Of a stretch of 35,749 bases of DNA, positions 15,028 to 22,781 are shown piece after piece. A model generated the notes under the pieces. It saw only the letters and a list, made by a program, of their open reading frames with translations. It ran no database searches and had not been told where the DNA came from. Position 1 is the first letter of the stretch; each line of letters starts with the position of its first letter. Origin of the DNA: CAYUWM01 sp964448395 (GTDB taxonomy: Bacteria; Chloroflexota; Dehalococcoidia; E44-bin15); the NCBI GenBank assembly GCA_964448395.1, contig CAYUWM010000012.1, positions 1 to 35,749 on the forward strand. The letters are read 5' to 3'. A program made the position numbers and the translations under genes.

Positions 15028-15133
15028 TCGCAGATGCTAACTCATTAAAACAGTTAAGTCGTTAAATACGGCTTGAATACGTAGCAATCCCCATCAATCA
15101 TGTTGACAACACGTTCCGCGATATGATACCCTT

Positions 15134-15244
15134 GTGAAAGAATTAACAAAGTATAAACAAGGTAATGAATCGTTGCCTTTAATGATCACTTCGGCAACAG
15201 GGGAGAACAGCAAGGCCGCCACTTCAGGCATTTTGCTTGGGTGA
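15134..15244 (+). CDS. Possible 36-residue small protein
   Basis: A GTG-started frame of 36 codons (MKELTKYKQGNESLPLM to GILLG) ends with TGA at 15242-15244. It begins six bases after a TATGAT box, in the same geometry as the leaderless queA start, but the TTGACA before it is 13 bases from that box. There is no Shine-Dalgarno site and I recognise no family. It may be chance. Confidence 0.18.
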   Translation: MKELTKYKQGNESLPLMITSATGENSKAATSGILLG

Positions 15245-15285
15245 CGGTTTTTTACGATTAACTAGACCCTTTCTATTAACCTTCC

Positions 15286-15315
15286 CTGTTAAGGAAATAG
15301 GAATTAGTTTATAAT
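15286..15315 (+). promoter_or_regulatory. Promoter of the hydrogenase operon
   Basis: A clean -10 TATAAT (15310-15315) lies 28 bases before the first hydrogenase ATG. The -35 is poor (CTGTTA at 15286-15291, 18 bases away) and falls in the right half of the dyad TTAAC-N7-GTTAA (15276-15292). A weak -35 overlapped by a dyad suggests activator- or repressor-controlled expression. The leader would be about 20 bases, with GGAAGGAGG before the ATG. Confidence 0.5.
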
Positions 15316-15342
15316 GGAATTCGGAGTTAAAAGGAAGGAGGC

Positions 15343-16323
15343 ATGATGGCTAAACCCAAGGTAGCTTTTTACTGGTGCGCCTCGTGCGGCGGGTGTGAGG
15401 AGGCAGTGGTCGACCTCAACGAAGACATTTTAAAAGTGGCTGACGCCGTGGACATAGTTCTATGGCCGGTGGCCCTGGATTTCAAGCGCAAGGATGTCGA
15501 AGCTTTAAATGACGGCGACATCGCGGTCAGCTTCATCAACGGGGCAGTGAGACTGGAGGAGCAGGAGGAGATGGTGAAGCTCCTCAGGCAGAAGTCGGGC
15601 CTCGTCGTCGCCTTCGGCGCCTGCGCCCATATGGGCGGCATACCCGGTCTGGGTAACTTCTGGAACAGAGAGACCATCTTCCAGCGGCAGTATAAGGAAG
15701 TGCCGACGATGGAGAACCCCGAGGGAATCACCCCCAAGGTGAAGACCAAGATCGATGGCATGGAGCTTACGCTTCCCGAGTTCTACGATACGGTCAAGAC
15801 CCTGGATCAGACCATCGACGTAGATTACTATCTTCCCGGGTGTCCACCGCCACCGGACCTGATACTGGCCGCGGTTAACGCCATTCTGGAAGGCAAACTA
15901 CCCGAGAAGGGCACGGTGCTGGCCCCGGATAAGGCCTTGTGCGACACCTGCCCGCGGAAGGACTCAAGACCGGAAAAGCTGGCAATCAAAGAGATGAAGC
16001 GGCCGTGGCAGATCAAGATGGACCCCGAGCGGTGTTTCCTGGATCAGGGTATATTCTGCATGGGGCCGGCCACCCGCTCCGGCTGCGGGGAGACGTGCAT
16101 CAGAGCCAATCAACCCTGTCGTGGATGCTTCGGGCCAATGAGCGGCGTTCAGGATCAGGGAGCGAAAGCCCTTTCCATGATCGCCTCCATTCTGGGGATA
16201 GATGCCGAAGGGCAGATGTCCGAGGCACAGAAAACCGAGCTGATAGGCAGCATCGCCGACCCGGCGGGGACTGTTTATAGATATAGCCTGCCCGCCTCAC
16301 TGCTTGGCAGAAAGAGAATGTAA
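15343..16323 (+). CDS. mvhG: [NiFe] hydrogenase small subunit, MvhG-like (group 3c)
   Basis: The small subunit carries Fe-S clusters that take electrons from the [NiFe] site. The N-terminus has C12, C15 and C18 in WCASCGGCEEAVVDL for the proximal cluster, followed by GACAHMGGIPG and YLPGCPPPPD, which supply the remaining ligands. The C-terminal half holds CDTCPRK, GIFCMGPATRSGCGETC and NQPCRGCFGPM for further clusters. The overall form is that of the soluble methyl-viologen-reducing (Mvh/Vhu) type: no twin-arginine signal and no membrane anchor, so it acts in the cytoplasm. Two ATG codons stand in tandem (15343 and 15346), both behind GGAAGGAGG. It opens the long operon, 16 bases before the large subunit. 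Confidence 0.93.
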   Translation: MMAKPKVAFYWCASCGGCEEAVVDLNEDILKVADAVDIVLWPVALDFKRKDVEALNDGDIAVSFINGAVRLEEQEEMVKLLRQKSGLVVAFGACAHMGGIPGLGNFWNRETIFQRQYKEVPTMENPEGITPKVKTKIDGMELTLPEFYDTVKTLDQTIDVDYYLPGCPPPPDLILAAVNAILEGKLPEKGTVLAPDKALCDTCPRKDSRPEKLAIKEMKRPWQIKMDPERCFLDQGIFCMGPATRSGCGETCIRANQPCRGCFGPMSGVQDQGAKALSMIASILGIDAEGQMSEAQKTELIGSIADPAGTVYRYSLPASLLGRKRM

Positions 16324-16339
16324 AGGTGGAGGAGCAAGC

Positions 16340-17800
16340 ATGAAGAAGATCACCATCGATCCGATAACCCGGCTGGAAGGACACGGCAAGATAGAGATAT
16401 TCCTCAACGACAAGGGCGGGGTGCATCAGGCGTACCTGCAGATACCTGAACTGAGGGGTTTCGAGAAGTTCTGCGAGGGCAGGGCAGCGGAGGAGGTGCC
16501 CCGGATAACGACGGCCATCTGCGGGGTATGTCCCACCGCCCACCACATGGCGGGAACCAAAGCCCTCGACGACCTGTTCAAGGTTGAGCCGACACCCGCC
16601 GCGAGGAAGATCCGCGAGTTGATGTACAACGCGTTCACCTGCGAGGACCATATCCTCCACTTCGTCTTCCTCGGCGGGCCGGACTTCGTCGTCGGCCCCC
16701 AGGCGCCCGCCGCCGAGCGAAACGTGCTCGGGGTGATCGCCAAGGTCGGCCTCGAGACCGGGGGCAAGGTCATCGAGTGCCGGAAGAGGCTCAGGAATGT
16801 AATGCGCATGATCGGCGGGAAGCCGGTGTCCCCCACCTGCGGCCTGCCCGGCGGCGTATCCAAGGGGCTCAATGAGGACGAGCGGAAGGTGGCCATCGAG
16901 GCCGGCGAGTACGCCGTGGAGTTCTGCAAGGTCCTCCTCGGGCTGTTCGATGACGTCGTGCTCAAGAATAAGGAATACGTCGACCTAATAACGGGCGATG
17001 CCTTCAACCATAGAACATACTACATGGGGATGGTGGATGAGAACAACAAGGTGAACTTCTACGACGGCTCCATCCGGGTAGTAGACCCCAACGGCAAGGA
17101 GTTCGCCAAATTCAACCATCACGACTACCTGAATGTTATCAGGGAGCGCGCCGAGCCGTGGACCTACATGCGTTTCTGTTACCTCAAGGATATCGGCTGG
17201 AAAGGATTTGTGGACGGGGAAGACAGCGGCGTATATCGGGTTGCACCGCTGGCTCGCCTGAACGTTTCCGACGGTATGGCTACACCGCTTGCCCAGGAAG
17301 CCCACGATAAGATGTACGAAGTGCTGGGAGGCAAGCCGGTACATGCCACACTGGCGTTCCACTGGGCACGCCTGGTCGAGGCGCTGTACGCAGCGGAGCG
17401 GGTACTGGAGCTCGCCAACGACCCGGAGATCACATCACCCGACATAGTGAACCTGCCCACCGAGAAGCCCGAAGAGGGGATAGGAATAGTGGAGGCGCCG
17501 CGGGGAACCCTGTTCCACCACTACCAGACCGACGAAAAGGGCATCATCACTAAGGTCAACCTGATCGTTGCCACGCAGAACAACGCAGCCGCCATCAACA
17601 TGTCGGTGGAGAAAGCCGCCAGGTCGCTGATCAAGAACGGCGATGTCCCCGAGGGAATCCTTAATATGATCGAGATGGGGTTTCGCGCATACGACCCGTG
17701 CCACGCCTGCGCCACCCACTCGCTTCCCGGCAATATGCCCCTGGAGCTTAACGTCTATGACAGCGATGGCAATCTGATGCGGACGCTGCGCCGCGGCTAA
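16340..17800 (+). CDS. mvhA: [NiFe] hydrogenase large subunit, MvhA-like (group 3c)
   Basis: The catalytic subunit that splits or forms H2. The nickel ligands are C61 and C64 in AICGVCPTAHH and C454 and C457 in DPCHACATH; RLEGHG near the start is the L1 motif. A 26-residue tail follows H460, the expected cut point for the maturation protease, whose gene lies downstream at 22249. The residue before the first ligand pair is Ala rather than the Arg seen in many hydrogenases. I chose the ATG at 16340, right after GGTGGAGGAG; the frame is open further upstream into the small-subunit gene but that part is not conserved. Pairing with the small subunit and with MvhD-type proteins downstream supports the group 3c assignment. 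Confidence 0.95.
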   Translation: MKKITIDPITRLEGHGKIEIFLNDKGGVHQAYLQIPELRGFEKFCEGRAAEEVPRITTAICGVCPTAHHMAGTKALDDLFKVEPTPAARKIRELMYNAFTCEDHILHFVFLGGPDFVVGPQAPAAERNVLGVIAKVGLETGGKVIECRKRLRNVMRMIGGKPVSPTCGLPGGVSKGLNEDERKVAIEAGEYAVEFCKVLLGLFDDVVLKNKEYVDLITGDAFNHRTYYMGMVDENNKVNFYDGSIRVVDPNGKEFAKFNHHDYLNVIRERAEPWTYMRFCYLKDIGWKGFVDGEDSGVYRVAPLARLNVSDGMATPLAQEAHDKMYEVLGGKPVHATLAFHWARLVEALYAAERVLELANDPEITSPDIVNLPTEKPEEGIGIVEAPRGTLFHHYQTDEKGIITKVNLIVATQNNAAAINMSVEKAARSLIKNGDVPEGILNMIEMGFRAYDPCHACATHSLPGNMPLELNVYDSDGNLMRTLRRG

Positions 17801-17805
17801 TCGAT

Positions 17806-18621
17806 ATGCTAGCGATCACGTGCATCAAGCAGGTGCCGGATACCACCCAGGTCAAAACAGACCCGGTTACCGGCACCCTCATCAGGGAGGGTGTGCCGTT
17901 CATCGTCAATCCCTTCGACACCCCCGCGCTGGAGGAGAGCCTCAAACTTAAGGACACGCTCGGGCTGCACGTGGTGGTGATCTCGATGGGGCCTCCCAAC
18001 ACCGAGGTCAGCTTGAAAAAGGCACTGGCACTAGGGGCGGATGAGGCCGTCCTGCTGAGCGACCGCGTTTTCGGCGGGGCCGATACCCTGGCCACCAGCA
18101 TGGTGCTGGCAGAGGCCATCAAGAGGCTCGCCAGCAAGGAGGAGGTGGCAGTGGTGATATGCGGCAGACAGAGCATCGATGGGGACACCGCCCAGGTGGG
18201 ACCCGGTATCGCGTCCCGATTGGGGTATTCACAGCTAACCCTGGTTGACCAGATTCAAAATGTGGACTTGTCAACCAAGAAGGTAAGGGTCAGGCGCAAG
18301 CTGGAGGGGCGACACGAGATAGTGGAGGCACCCATGCCGGCCCTTATTACGGTGGTTCGGGAAATAAACCAGCCCCGGTACCCTACGGTGCCCATGCGTC
18401 TGATGGCCGAGGACACCGAGGTAGCGCTGTGGAACAACAAGGTGATGAACCTCCCCAAAGAGTGTATCGGACTGGAGGGCTCCGCGACCCAGGTGCGCAA
18501 GATCTTCTCACCGGAAAGGGCTAAGGGACAGATACTGGGCGACGGTATAAACGCCCCTGAGGAAGCAGCCAACCTGCTAATGGACAACTTGGTCGAAAAG
18601 GACATCCTCTCCTTCGAGTAG
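17806..18621 (+). CDS. etfB: Electron transfer flavoprotein beta subunit
   Basis: EtfB forms a heterodimer with EtfA and binds AMP or, in electron-bifurcating forms, a second FAD. The start AITCIKQVPDTTQVKTDP is typical of anaerobe and FixA-type proteins. The motif GRQSIDGDTAQVGPGIASRLG matches the DGDTAQVGP version that anaerobe Etfs share, unlike the DDDxNQTGQ form of mitochondrial Etf; it is compatible with bifurcation but does not prove it. The gene begins five bases after the hydrogenase large-subunit stop with no clear Shine-Dalgarno site, so translation is probably coupled. The 271-residue length is normal. Confidence 0.95.
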   Translation: MLAITCIKQVPDTTQVKTDPVTGTLIREGVPFIVNPFDTPALEESLKLKDTLGLHVVVISMGPPNTEVSLKKALALGADEAVLLSDRVFGGADTLATSMVLAEAIKRLASKEEVAVVICGRQSIDGDTAQVGPGIASRLGYSQLTLVDQIQNVDLSTKKVRVRRKLEGRHEIVEAPMPALITVVREINQPRYPTVPMRLMAEDTEVALWNNKVMNLPKECIGLEGSATQVRKIFSPERAKGQILGDGINAPEEAANLLMDNLVEKDILSFE

Positions 18622-18635
18622 CTATAAGGCTAAAA

Positions 18636-19976
18636 ATGGAAGACAAGAAGAAGAAAATCAAGAAACCCCGGGGCATCGCCCGGCTTATCCCCGGCAAGTG
18701 CATCGCCTGTGGCGCCCGCTGCCAGGAGTCCTGCAAAAAGGAAGCCATAGAGATGAACGACCAGGGCGAACCGGTGATCACCGCTGAAAAGTGTATCGGT
18801 TGCGCCCGGTGCGTTAAGGTGTGCCCCGCCGAGGCCTTGGAGATGTACCTCACCCCCGAGGAGCAGAAGCTACTCGAAGAGCTGAGCAAGCAGGAGCCCG
18901 CGGCGGCTGAGGCCGAGGTCGAAGAGATGGATGAAGAGGAAGCCCAGATAGCGGCCAAGCTCAAAGAGTACAAGGGGGTGTGGGTCTATGTGGAGCAGAC
19001 CGAAGGCAAACCGGCAACCGTATCATGGGAGCTCCTCGGCGTAGGCGCCGACCTGGCGAAGACCCTGGGCGTGGAACTGTGCACTGCTGTTATCGGCGAC
19101 AATGTGGAGCACCTGTGCCGGGAATCCTTCGCCCACGGTGCGTCCAAGGCCTACCTGATGGACGACCCCGTATTTCACCACTACCGCACCGAATCCTATT
19201 ACAAAGCCATCTGTCACCTGGTGCATAAATATAAGCCGGAGATCATCCTGCTGGGCGCTACCGGGCTGGGTCGGGACCTGGCCGGCGCCGTCGCCACCGA
19301 TCTCCAGACCGGGTTGACGGCGGATTGCACCGGCCTGAGCATCGACGACAGGGGATTTCTGCTGCAGACCCGCCCCGCATTCGGCGGCAATATCATGGCC
19401 ACCATCCTGACCGAGCGCACCAGGCCCCAGATGGCCACGGTACGGCCCCACGTGATGCCGATGCCGCAGAGGGACGATTTCCGCAGCGGAGAGATAGTCC
19501 GCGACCCTGCAATGCTCAAGGAAGATGATATAGCGGTTAAAGTGCTGGAGGTCATAGACGACTGCAGCCAAGGGGCGGATGCTGTCGATGTCGCGGCGGC
19601 AGACATCATCGTCTCCGGCGGGCGGGGCATGCACGCCAAGGAGAATTTCCAGATGCTCCAGGAACTGGCTAACGAATTGGGCGGTGTGGTAGGGTCTTCA
19701 CGCGCCGCGGTGGAGGCCGGCTGGATGCCGGTGGAGCGCCAGGTGGGACAGACCGGTAAAACGGTCCGGCCCAAGATATATATCGCCTGCGGGATAAGCG
19801 GCGCCATACAGCACCTGGTCGGCATGCAGGACTCGGACGTCATCATCGCCATCAACCACGACAAGGATGCCCCCATATTCGAGGTGGCTACATACGGCAT
19901 CGTGGGCGATGTTTTCCACGTAGTGCCGGCCATAACCAAACGTGTCAAGGAGCTGAACGCCAACAAGGTTTGCTGA
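18636..19976 (+). CDS. etfA: Electron transfer flavoprotein alpha subunit with N-terminal ferredoxin
   Basis: A 446-residue EtfA with a fused ferredoxin domain. The first cluster motif is C22-IA-C25-GAR-C29-QES-C33, with one residue more than usual between the second and third Cys and no Pro after the fourth; the second, C53-IG-C56-AR-C59-VKV-C63-P, is canonical. An acidic linker (about 80-108) leads to the Etf domain. The FAD-binding end is clear: GSSRAAVEAGWMPVERQVGQTG, PKIYIACGISGAIQH and INHDKDAPIFEVATYGIVGD. Ferredoxin-fused EtfA is known from bifurcating lactate dehydrogenase and caffeyl-CoA reductase systems, so an iron-sulfur partner is likely. No acyl-CoA dehydrogenase is nearby. Confidence 0.95.
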   Translation: MEDKKKKIKKPRGIARLIPGKCIACGARCQESCKKEAIEMNDQGEPVITAEKCIGCARCVKVCPAEALEMYLTPEEQKLLEELSKQEPAAAEAEVEEMDEEEAQIAAKLKEYKGVWVYVEQTEGKPATVSWELLGVGADLAKTLGVELCTAVIGDNVEHLCRESFAHGASKAYLMDDPVFHHYRTESYYKAICHLVHKYKPEIILLGATGLGRDLAGAVATDLQTGLTADCTGLSIDDRGFLLQTRPAFGGNIMATILTERTRPQMATVRPHVMPMPQRDDFRSGEIVRDPAMLKEDDIAVKVLEVIDDCSQGADAVDVAAADIIVSGGRGMHAKENFQMLQELANELGGVVGSSRAAVEAGWMPVERQVGQTGKTVRPKIYIACGISGAIQHLVGMQDSDVIIAINHDKDAPIFEVATYGIVGDVFHVVPAITKRVKELNANKVC

Positions 19977-20013
19977 GGACATCATAACGATAATGAGGAA
20001 AGAAGCTTAGTCC

Positions 20014-21987
20014 GTGTCGCCCCATATCGTGGCATTCATCGTGGTTTTTGCGTGCGCCATAGCGCTCTTTGCCTACAGCTGTTTCCGGCGTTTCCGCCTG
20101 ATAGCGCTGGGCAAACCCGATAACCGCTTCGATAACATCAGCAAGCGCGTATGGAACATGCTGTTCTACGCCTTCGCCCAGCGACGGGTGATCAGCAAAC
20201 GCTTCGGGTTCAACCACTTCGTCCTCTTCTGGTGCTTCCTGATCCTGTTGATCGCCAATACCGAGTTCCTGCTCCATGGGCTGGCTCCTGATTACATCAG
20301 CCTATCCCTTTTGCCATCCGGCGCATATCATACTCTGGCCTATATCTTCGATGTGGTCTCGATCTTGGCGTTACTGTCGGTATGCATCGCTTTCACCCGC
20401 CGCCTGGCCTTCCCCCCACCGAACATCGAGGCGCGCAGCCGAGACGCCCTCATCATCCTAGGGCTGGTCGGCCTGCTGATGATCGCCTTCTTCGGCCTGC
20501 ACGCCTGCGAGATAGCACAAGGGATCGAAGGAGCCTCCGGGTATATGCCGATCTCCAATGCGGTTTCGGCCATATTCTCGGGAGCCTCCGCCGGTGCCCT
20601 GTCCTGGCTTACGGACTTCTTCTGGTGGGTCCACGCCATAGTGCTGCTGGCCTTCCTCAATTATCTGCCGTACAGCAAGCACATGCATATCCTCACCGCC
20701 ATCCCCAACTGCTTCCTGAAGAGCCTGGAGAAGGTTAACACCCAGCCCCGGGAGGAGTTCAAGAAAGGGGCATCCTTCGGCGTGGGGCAGGTGAACCAGT
20801 TCGGGTGGAAGGGCCTATTCGATTCCTACTCCTGCACCGAGTGCGGCAGATGCTCCGACATCTGTCCCGCTACCTACACCGGCAAGCCGCTGAACCCGCG
20901 GCTGGTGATCCACGATATCAAGATAAACCTGCTTAAGAATGGACCGCCACTCGCCAACAATGAGGAAGCGATACTGCCCCTGGTCGGCAACAGTGGAGAG
21001 GGCACCGTAGAGGAAGAGGTACTCTGGGAGTGCACTACCTGCGGCGCCTGCATGGAGGTATGCCCGGTGTTCATCGAGCACGTGCCCCGGATCGTCGACA
21101 TGCGCCGCTACCTGGTGGAGATGAAGGCCAGGTTCCCCCACGAGCTGCTCAACTTCTTCGAGAACATGGAGGCGCGCAGCAACCCGTGGGGCATCGCCCC
21201 GGAGAAGCGCACAGCATGGGCCTCCGATATCACCGTTAAGCCCTTCGACGCCAAGGAGACCGAATACCTGTTCTTCATCGGCTGCGCCGGTGCTTTCGAC
21301 GCCCGTAGCAGGCGGGTGACCGTAGCCGTGGCCAAGATACTCGATGCTGCCGGAATCTCGTGGGGCACGTTGGGCAAGGACGAGTTGTGCTGCGGCGACA
21401 GCCTGCGCCGCCTGGGCAATGAGTTCGCCTTCGACCGCATCGCCAAGGAGAACGTCAAGATGTTCGCCGATAGGGGCATCAAAAAAATCATCACCCAGTG
21501 CCCGCACTGCTACAGCACGCTGAAGAACGACTACCGGCAGTACGGTGCCGAGCTAGAGGTGGTGCACCACACCGAGCTGATCGCCAACCTGATTGAGCAG
21601 GGCAGGCTCAAACTGAACAGGAACAGTGACCTGGGGACTACCGTCATTCACGATTCTTGCTATCTTGGACGTTACAATTCCATCTACGAAGCCCCGCGGC
21701 GAGCCCTGGCAGCCGCCACCGGGCGGGCGCCTTCCGAGATGGAGCACCACCACGAGCGCTCCCTCTGCTGCGGTGCCGGAGGGGGACGCATGTGGATGGA
21801 GGAGACCATCGGCAAACGCATATACGTCGCCCGCACCGAGGAAGCCCTGAACGAGGAGTCGAAGACCATCTGCACCTGTTGTCCGTACTGCATGACCATG
21901 TTCGAGGACGGGTTGAAGGACAAGGATATGGAGAATAACGTACAGGTGCTGGACCTGGCGGAGATCGTGGCTGAAGCCATACAATAG
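20014..21987 (+). CDS. Membrane-anchored HdrD-like Fe-S oxidoreductase (Etf:quinone type)
   Basis: A 657-residue protein. Residues 1-235 form about five or six membrane segments with histidines (such as H68, H106, H163, H207) that could hold heme b, as in NarI/HdrE. A ferredoxin part follows: C274, C277, C280, C284 and C340, C343, C346, C350. Two CCG domains follow: C424, C459-C460, C496-C499 and C549, C585-C586, C623-C626, both with the spacing known to bind non-cubane [4Fe-4S] clusters in HdrB/HdrD. Proteins of this layout beside etfBA are thought to pass electrons between Etf and menaquinone. The start is the GTG at 20014, 37 bases after etfA. An equally fair reading is a heterodisulfide reductase-like enzyme with an unknown substrate. 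Confidence 0.9.
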   Translation: MSPHIVAFIVVFACAIALFAYSCFRRFRLIALGKPDNRFDNISKRVWNMLFYAFAQRRVISKRFGFNHFVLFWCFLILLIANTEFLLHGLAPDYISLSLLPSGAYHTLAYIFDVVSILALLSVCIAFTRRLAFPPPNIEARSRDALIILGLVGLLMIAFFGLHACEIAQGIEGASGYMPISNAVSAIFSGASAGALSWLTDFFWWVHAIVLLAFLNYLPYSKHMHILTAIPNCFLKSLEKVNTQPREEFKKGASFGVGQVNQFGWKGLFDSYSCTECGRCSDICPATYTGKPLNPRLVIHDIKINLLKNGPPLANNEEAILPLVGNSGEGTVEEEVLWECTTCGACMEVCPVFIEHVPRIVDMRRYLVEMKARFPHELLNFFENMEARSNPWGIAPEKRTAWASDITVKPFDAKETEYLFFIGCAGAFDARSRRVTVAVAKILDAAGISWGTLGKDELCCGDSLRRLGNEFAFDRIAKENVKMFADRGIKKIITQCPHCYSTLKNDYRQYGAELEVVHHTELIANLIEQGRLKLNRNSDLGTTVIHDSCYLGRYNSIYEAPRRALAAATGRAPSEMEHHHERSLCCGAGGGRMWMEETIGKRIYVARTEEALNEESKTICTCCPYCMTMFEDGLKDKDMENNVQVLDLAEIVAEAIQ

Positions 21988-22030
21988 AGCGAGGCAACCC
22001 ACGAAGACGATATCTATATGAGGGGGTAAA

Positions 22031-22249
22031 ATGAAGGATAAAGTGGAAGCGGTACTGAAGCAGATAAGGCCCTCGCTGCAGGCAGACGGCGGAGACGTCG
22101 AGCTGGTGGACGTGACCGACGGCAGGGTCAGCGTAAGGCTGAAGGGGGCCTGTCAGGGCTGCCCGATGGCAACCATGACCCTGCAGGATGGGATCGCCCG
22201 TCTGCTCAAGGAGCAGATACCCGAAGTGAAGGAAGTGGTCTCCGTCTGA
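22031..22249 (+). CDS. NifU C-terminal domain protein
   Basis: A 72-residue protein equal to the C-terminal domain of NifU (Nfu type), which carries or hands over Fe-S clusters through a CxxC pair, here C41 and C44 in GACQGCPMATMTLQ. The start VLKQIRPSLQADGGDVELVDV is typical. It would help load the many [4Fe-4S] sites encoded around it. AGGGGG precedes the ATG, and its TGA overlaps the ATG of the maturation protease gene by one base. Confidence 0.95.
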   Translation: MKDKVEAVLKQIRPSLQADGGDVELVDVTDGRVSVRLKGACQGCPMATMTLQDGIARLLKEQIPEVKEVVSV

Positions 22250-22728
22250 TGAGAACGCTGGTGCTGGGGATCGGCAACCCGATCGTCACCGACGATGCGG
22301 TTGGGCTCAAGGTGGCCCAGACGATTAAACGGGCGAACCCCGAGCTGGAAGTGGTTGAGGCCTGCTCCGGCGCCATGGGCCTCTTCGATTATATCACCGA
22401 CTGTGACCGGCTCATCATCGTCGATTCGGTGAAGACGGAGGGTGGCAAACCCGGAGCCCTGTATAAGATCGACATGGAAGACCTGAAGCCGAAACTGAAT
22501 CACGCCGCCTCCCACGGCCTGGATATCGCCAGTGCCTTCAAACTGGGAGAGGGTCTGGGATACAAAATGCCCCGAAGCGTCAGCATATACGCTGTCGAGG
22601 TAGAGGATAACACCAATTTCGGCGAAGGGTGTACCAAGGAGGTATCCGACAGGATACCGCACATCGCCGTGGAGATCATGGAGGAAGAGAATCTAAAAGC
22701 GGCTTTGTTTCCGAATCCGTGTTTGTAA
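22249..22728 (+). CDS. Hydrogenase maturation endopeptidase
   Basis: A HybD/HycI-type (M52) protease of 159 residues that removes the C-terminal tail of the [NiFe] large subunit after nickel is inserted. The start LVLGIGNPIVTDDAVGLKV is the family signature; D16, D59 (in IIVDSVK) and H89 (in ASHGLDI) are the nickel-sensing residues by position. The large subunit at 16340-17800 has the matching 26-residue tail after DPCHACATH, so this is its likely substrate. The gene overlaps the NifU-C stop by one base (ATGA). A gap of 53 bases follows, with no clear promoter. Confidence 0.93.
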   Translation: MRTLVLGIGNPIVTDDAVGLKVAQTIKRANPELEVVEACSGAMGLFDYITDCDRLIIVDSVKTEGGKPGALYKIDMEDLKPKLNHAASHGLDIASAFKLGEGLGYKMPRSVSIYAVEVEDNTNFGEGCTKEVSDRIPHIAVEIMEEENLKAALFPNPCL

Positions 22729-22781
22729 AGACAATTTAAGATATCATCACTAGCGAGTTAGACATCGGAAAGGGGGGAATT

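Larger units (their letters stand above)
15028..15342 (+). promoter_or_regulatory. AT-rich control region before the hydrogenase operon
   Basis: This 315-base gap is more AT-rich than the genes around it. It holds seven GTTAA/TTAAC pentamers (15053, 15061, 15143, 15258, 15276, 15288 and 15326), two of which form the dyad TTAAC-N7-GTTAA at 15276-15292. A TTGACA at 15103-15108 has only a TATGAT 13 bases later, too close for a normal promoter. A 36-codon open frame (15134-15244) is noted separately. I see no tRNA or known riboswitch. Confidence 0.45.

Noticed and set aside
15103..15127. TTGACA/TATGAT promoter
   Set aside because: The spacing is only 13 bases, well below the 16-18 needed; kept only as context for the small frame.
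16304..16339. A longer N-terminus for the hydrogenase large subunit
   Set aside because: The extension would overlap the small-subunit gene and reads through the ribosome site; the family starts at the ATG at 16340.
15343..17800. Membrane-bound uptake (group 1) or Ech-type (group 4) hydrogenase
   Set aside because: There is no twin-arginine signal, no cytochrome b partner next to it and no complex I-like membrane subunits; the subunits look Mvh-like and MvhD-type genes follow.
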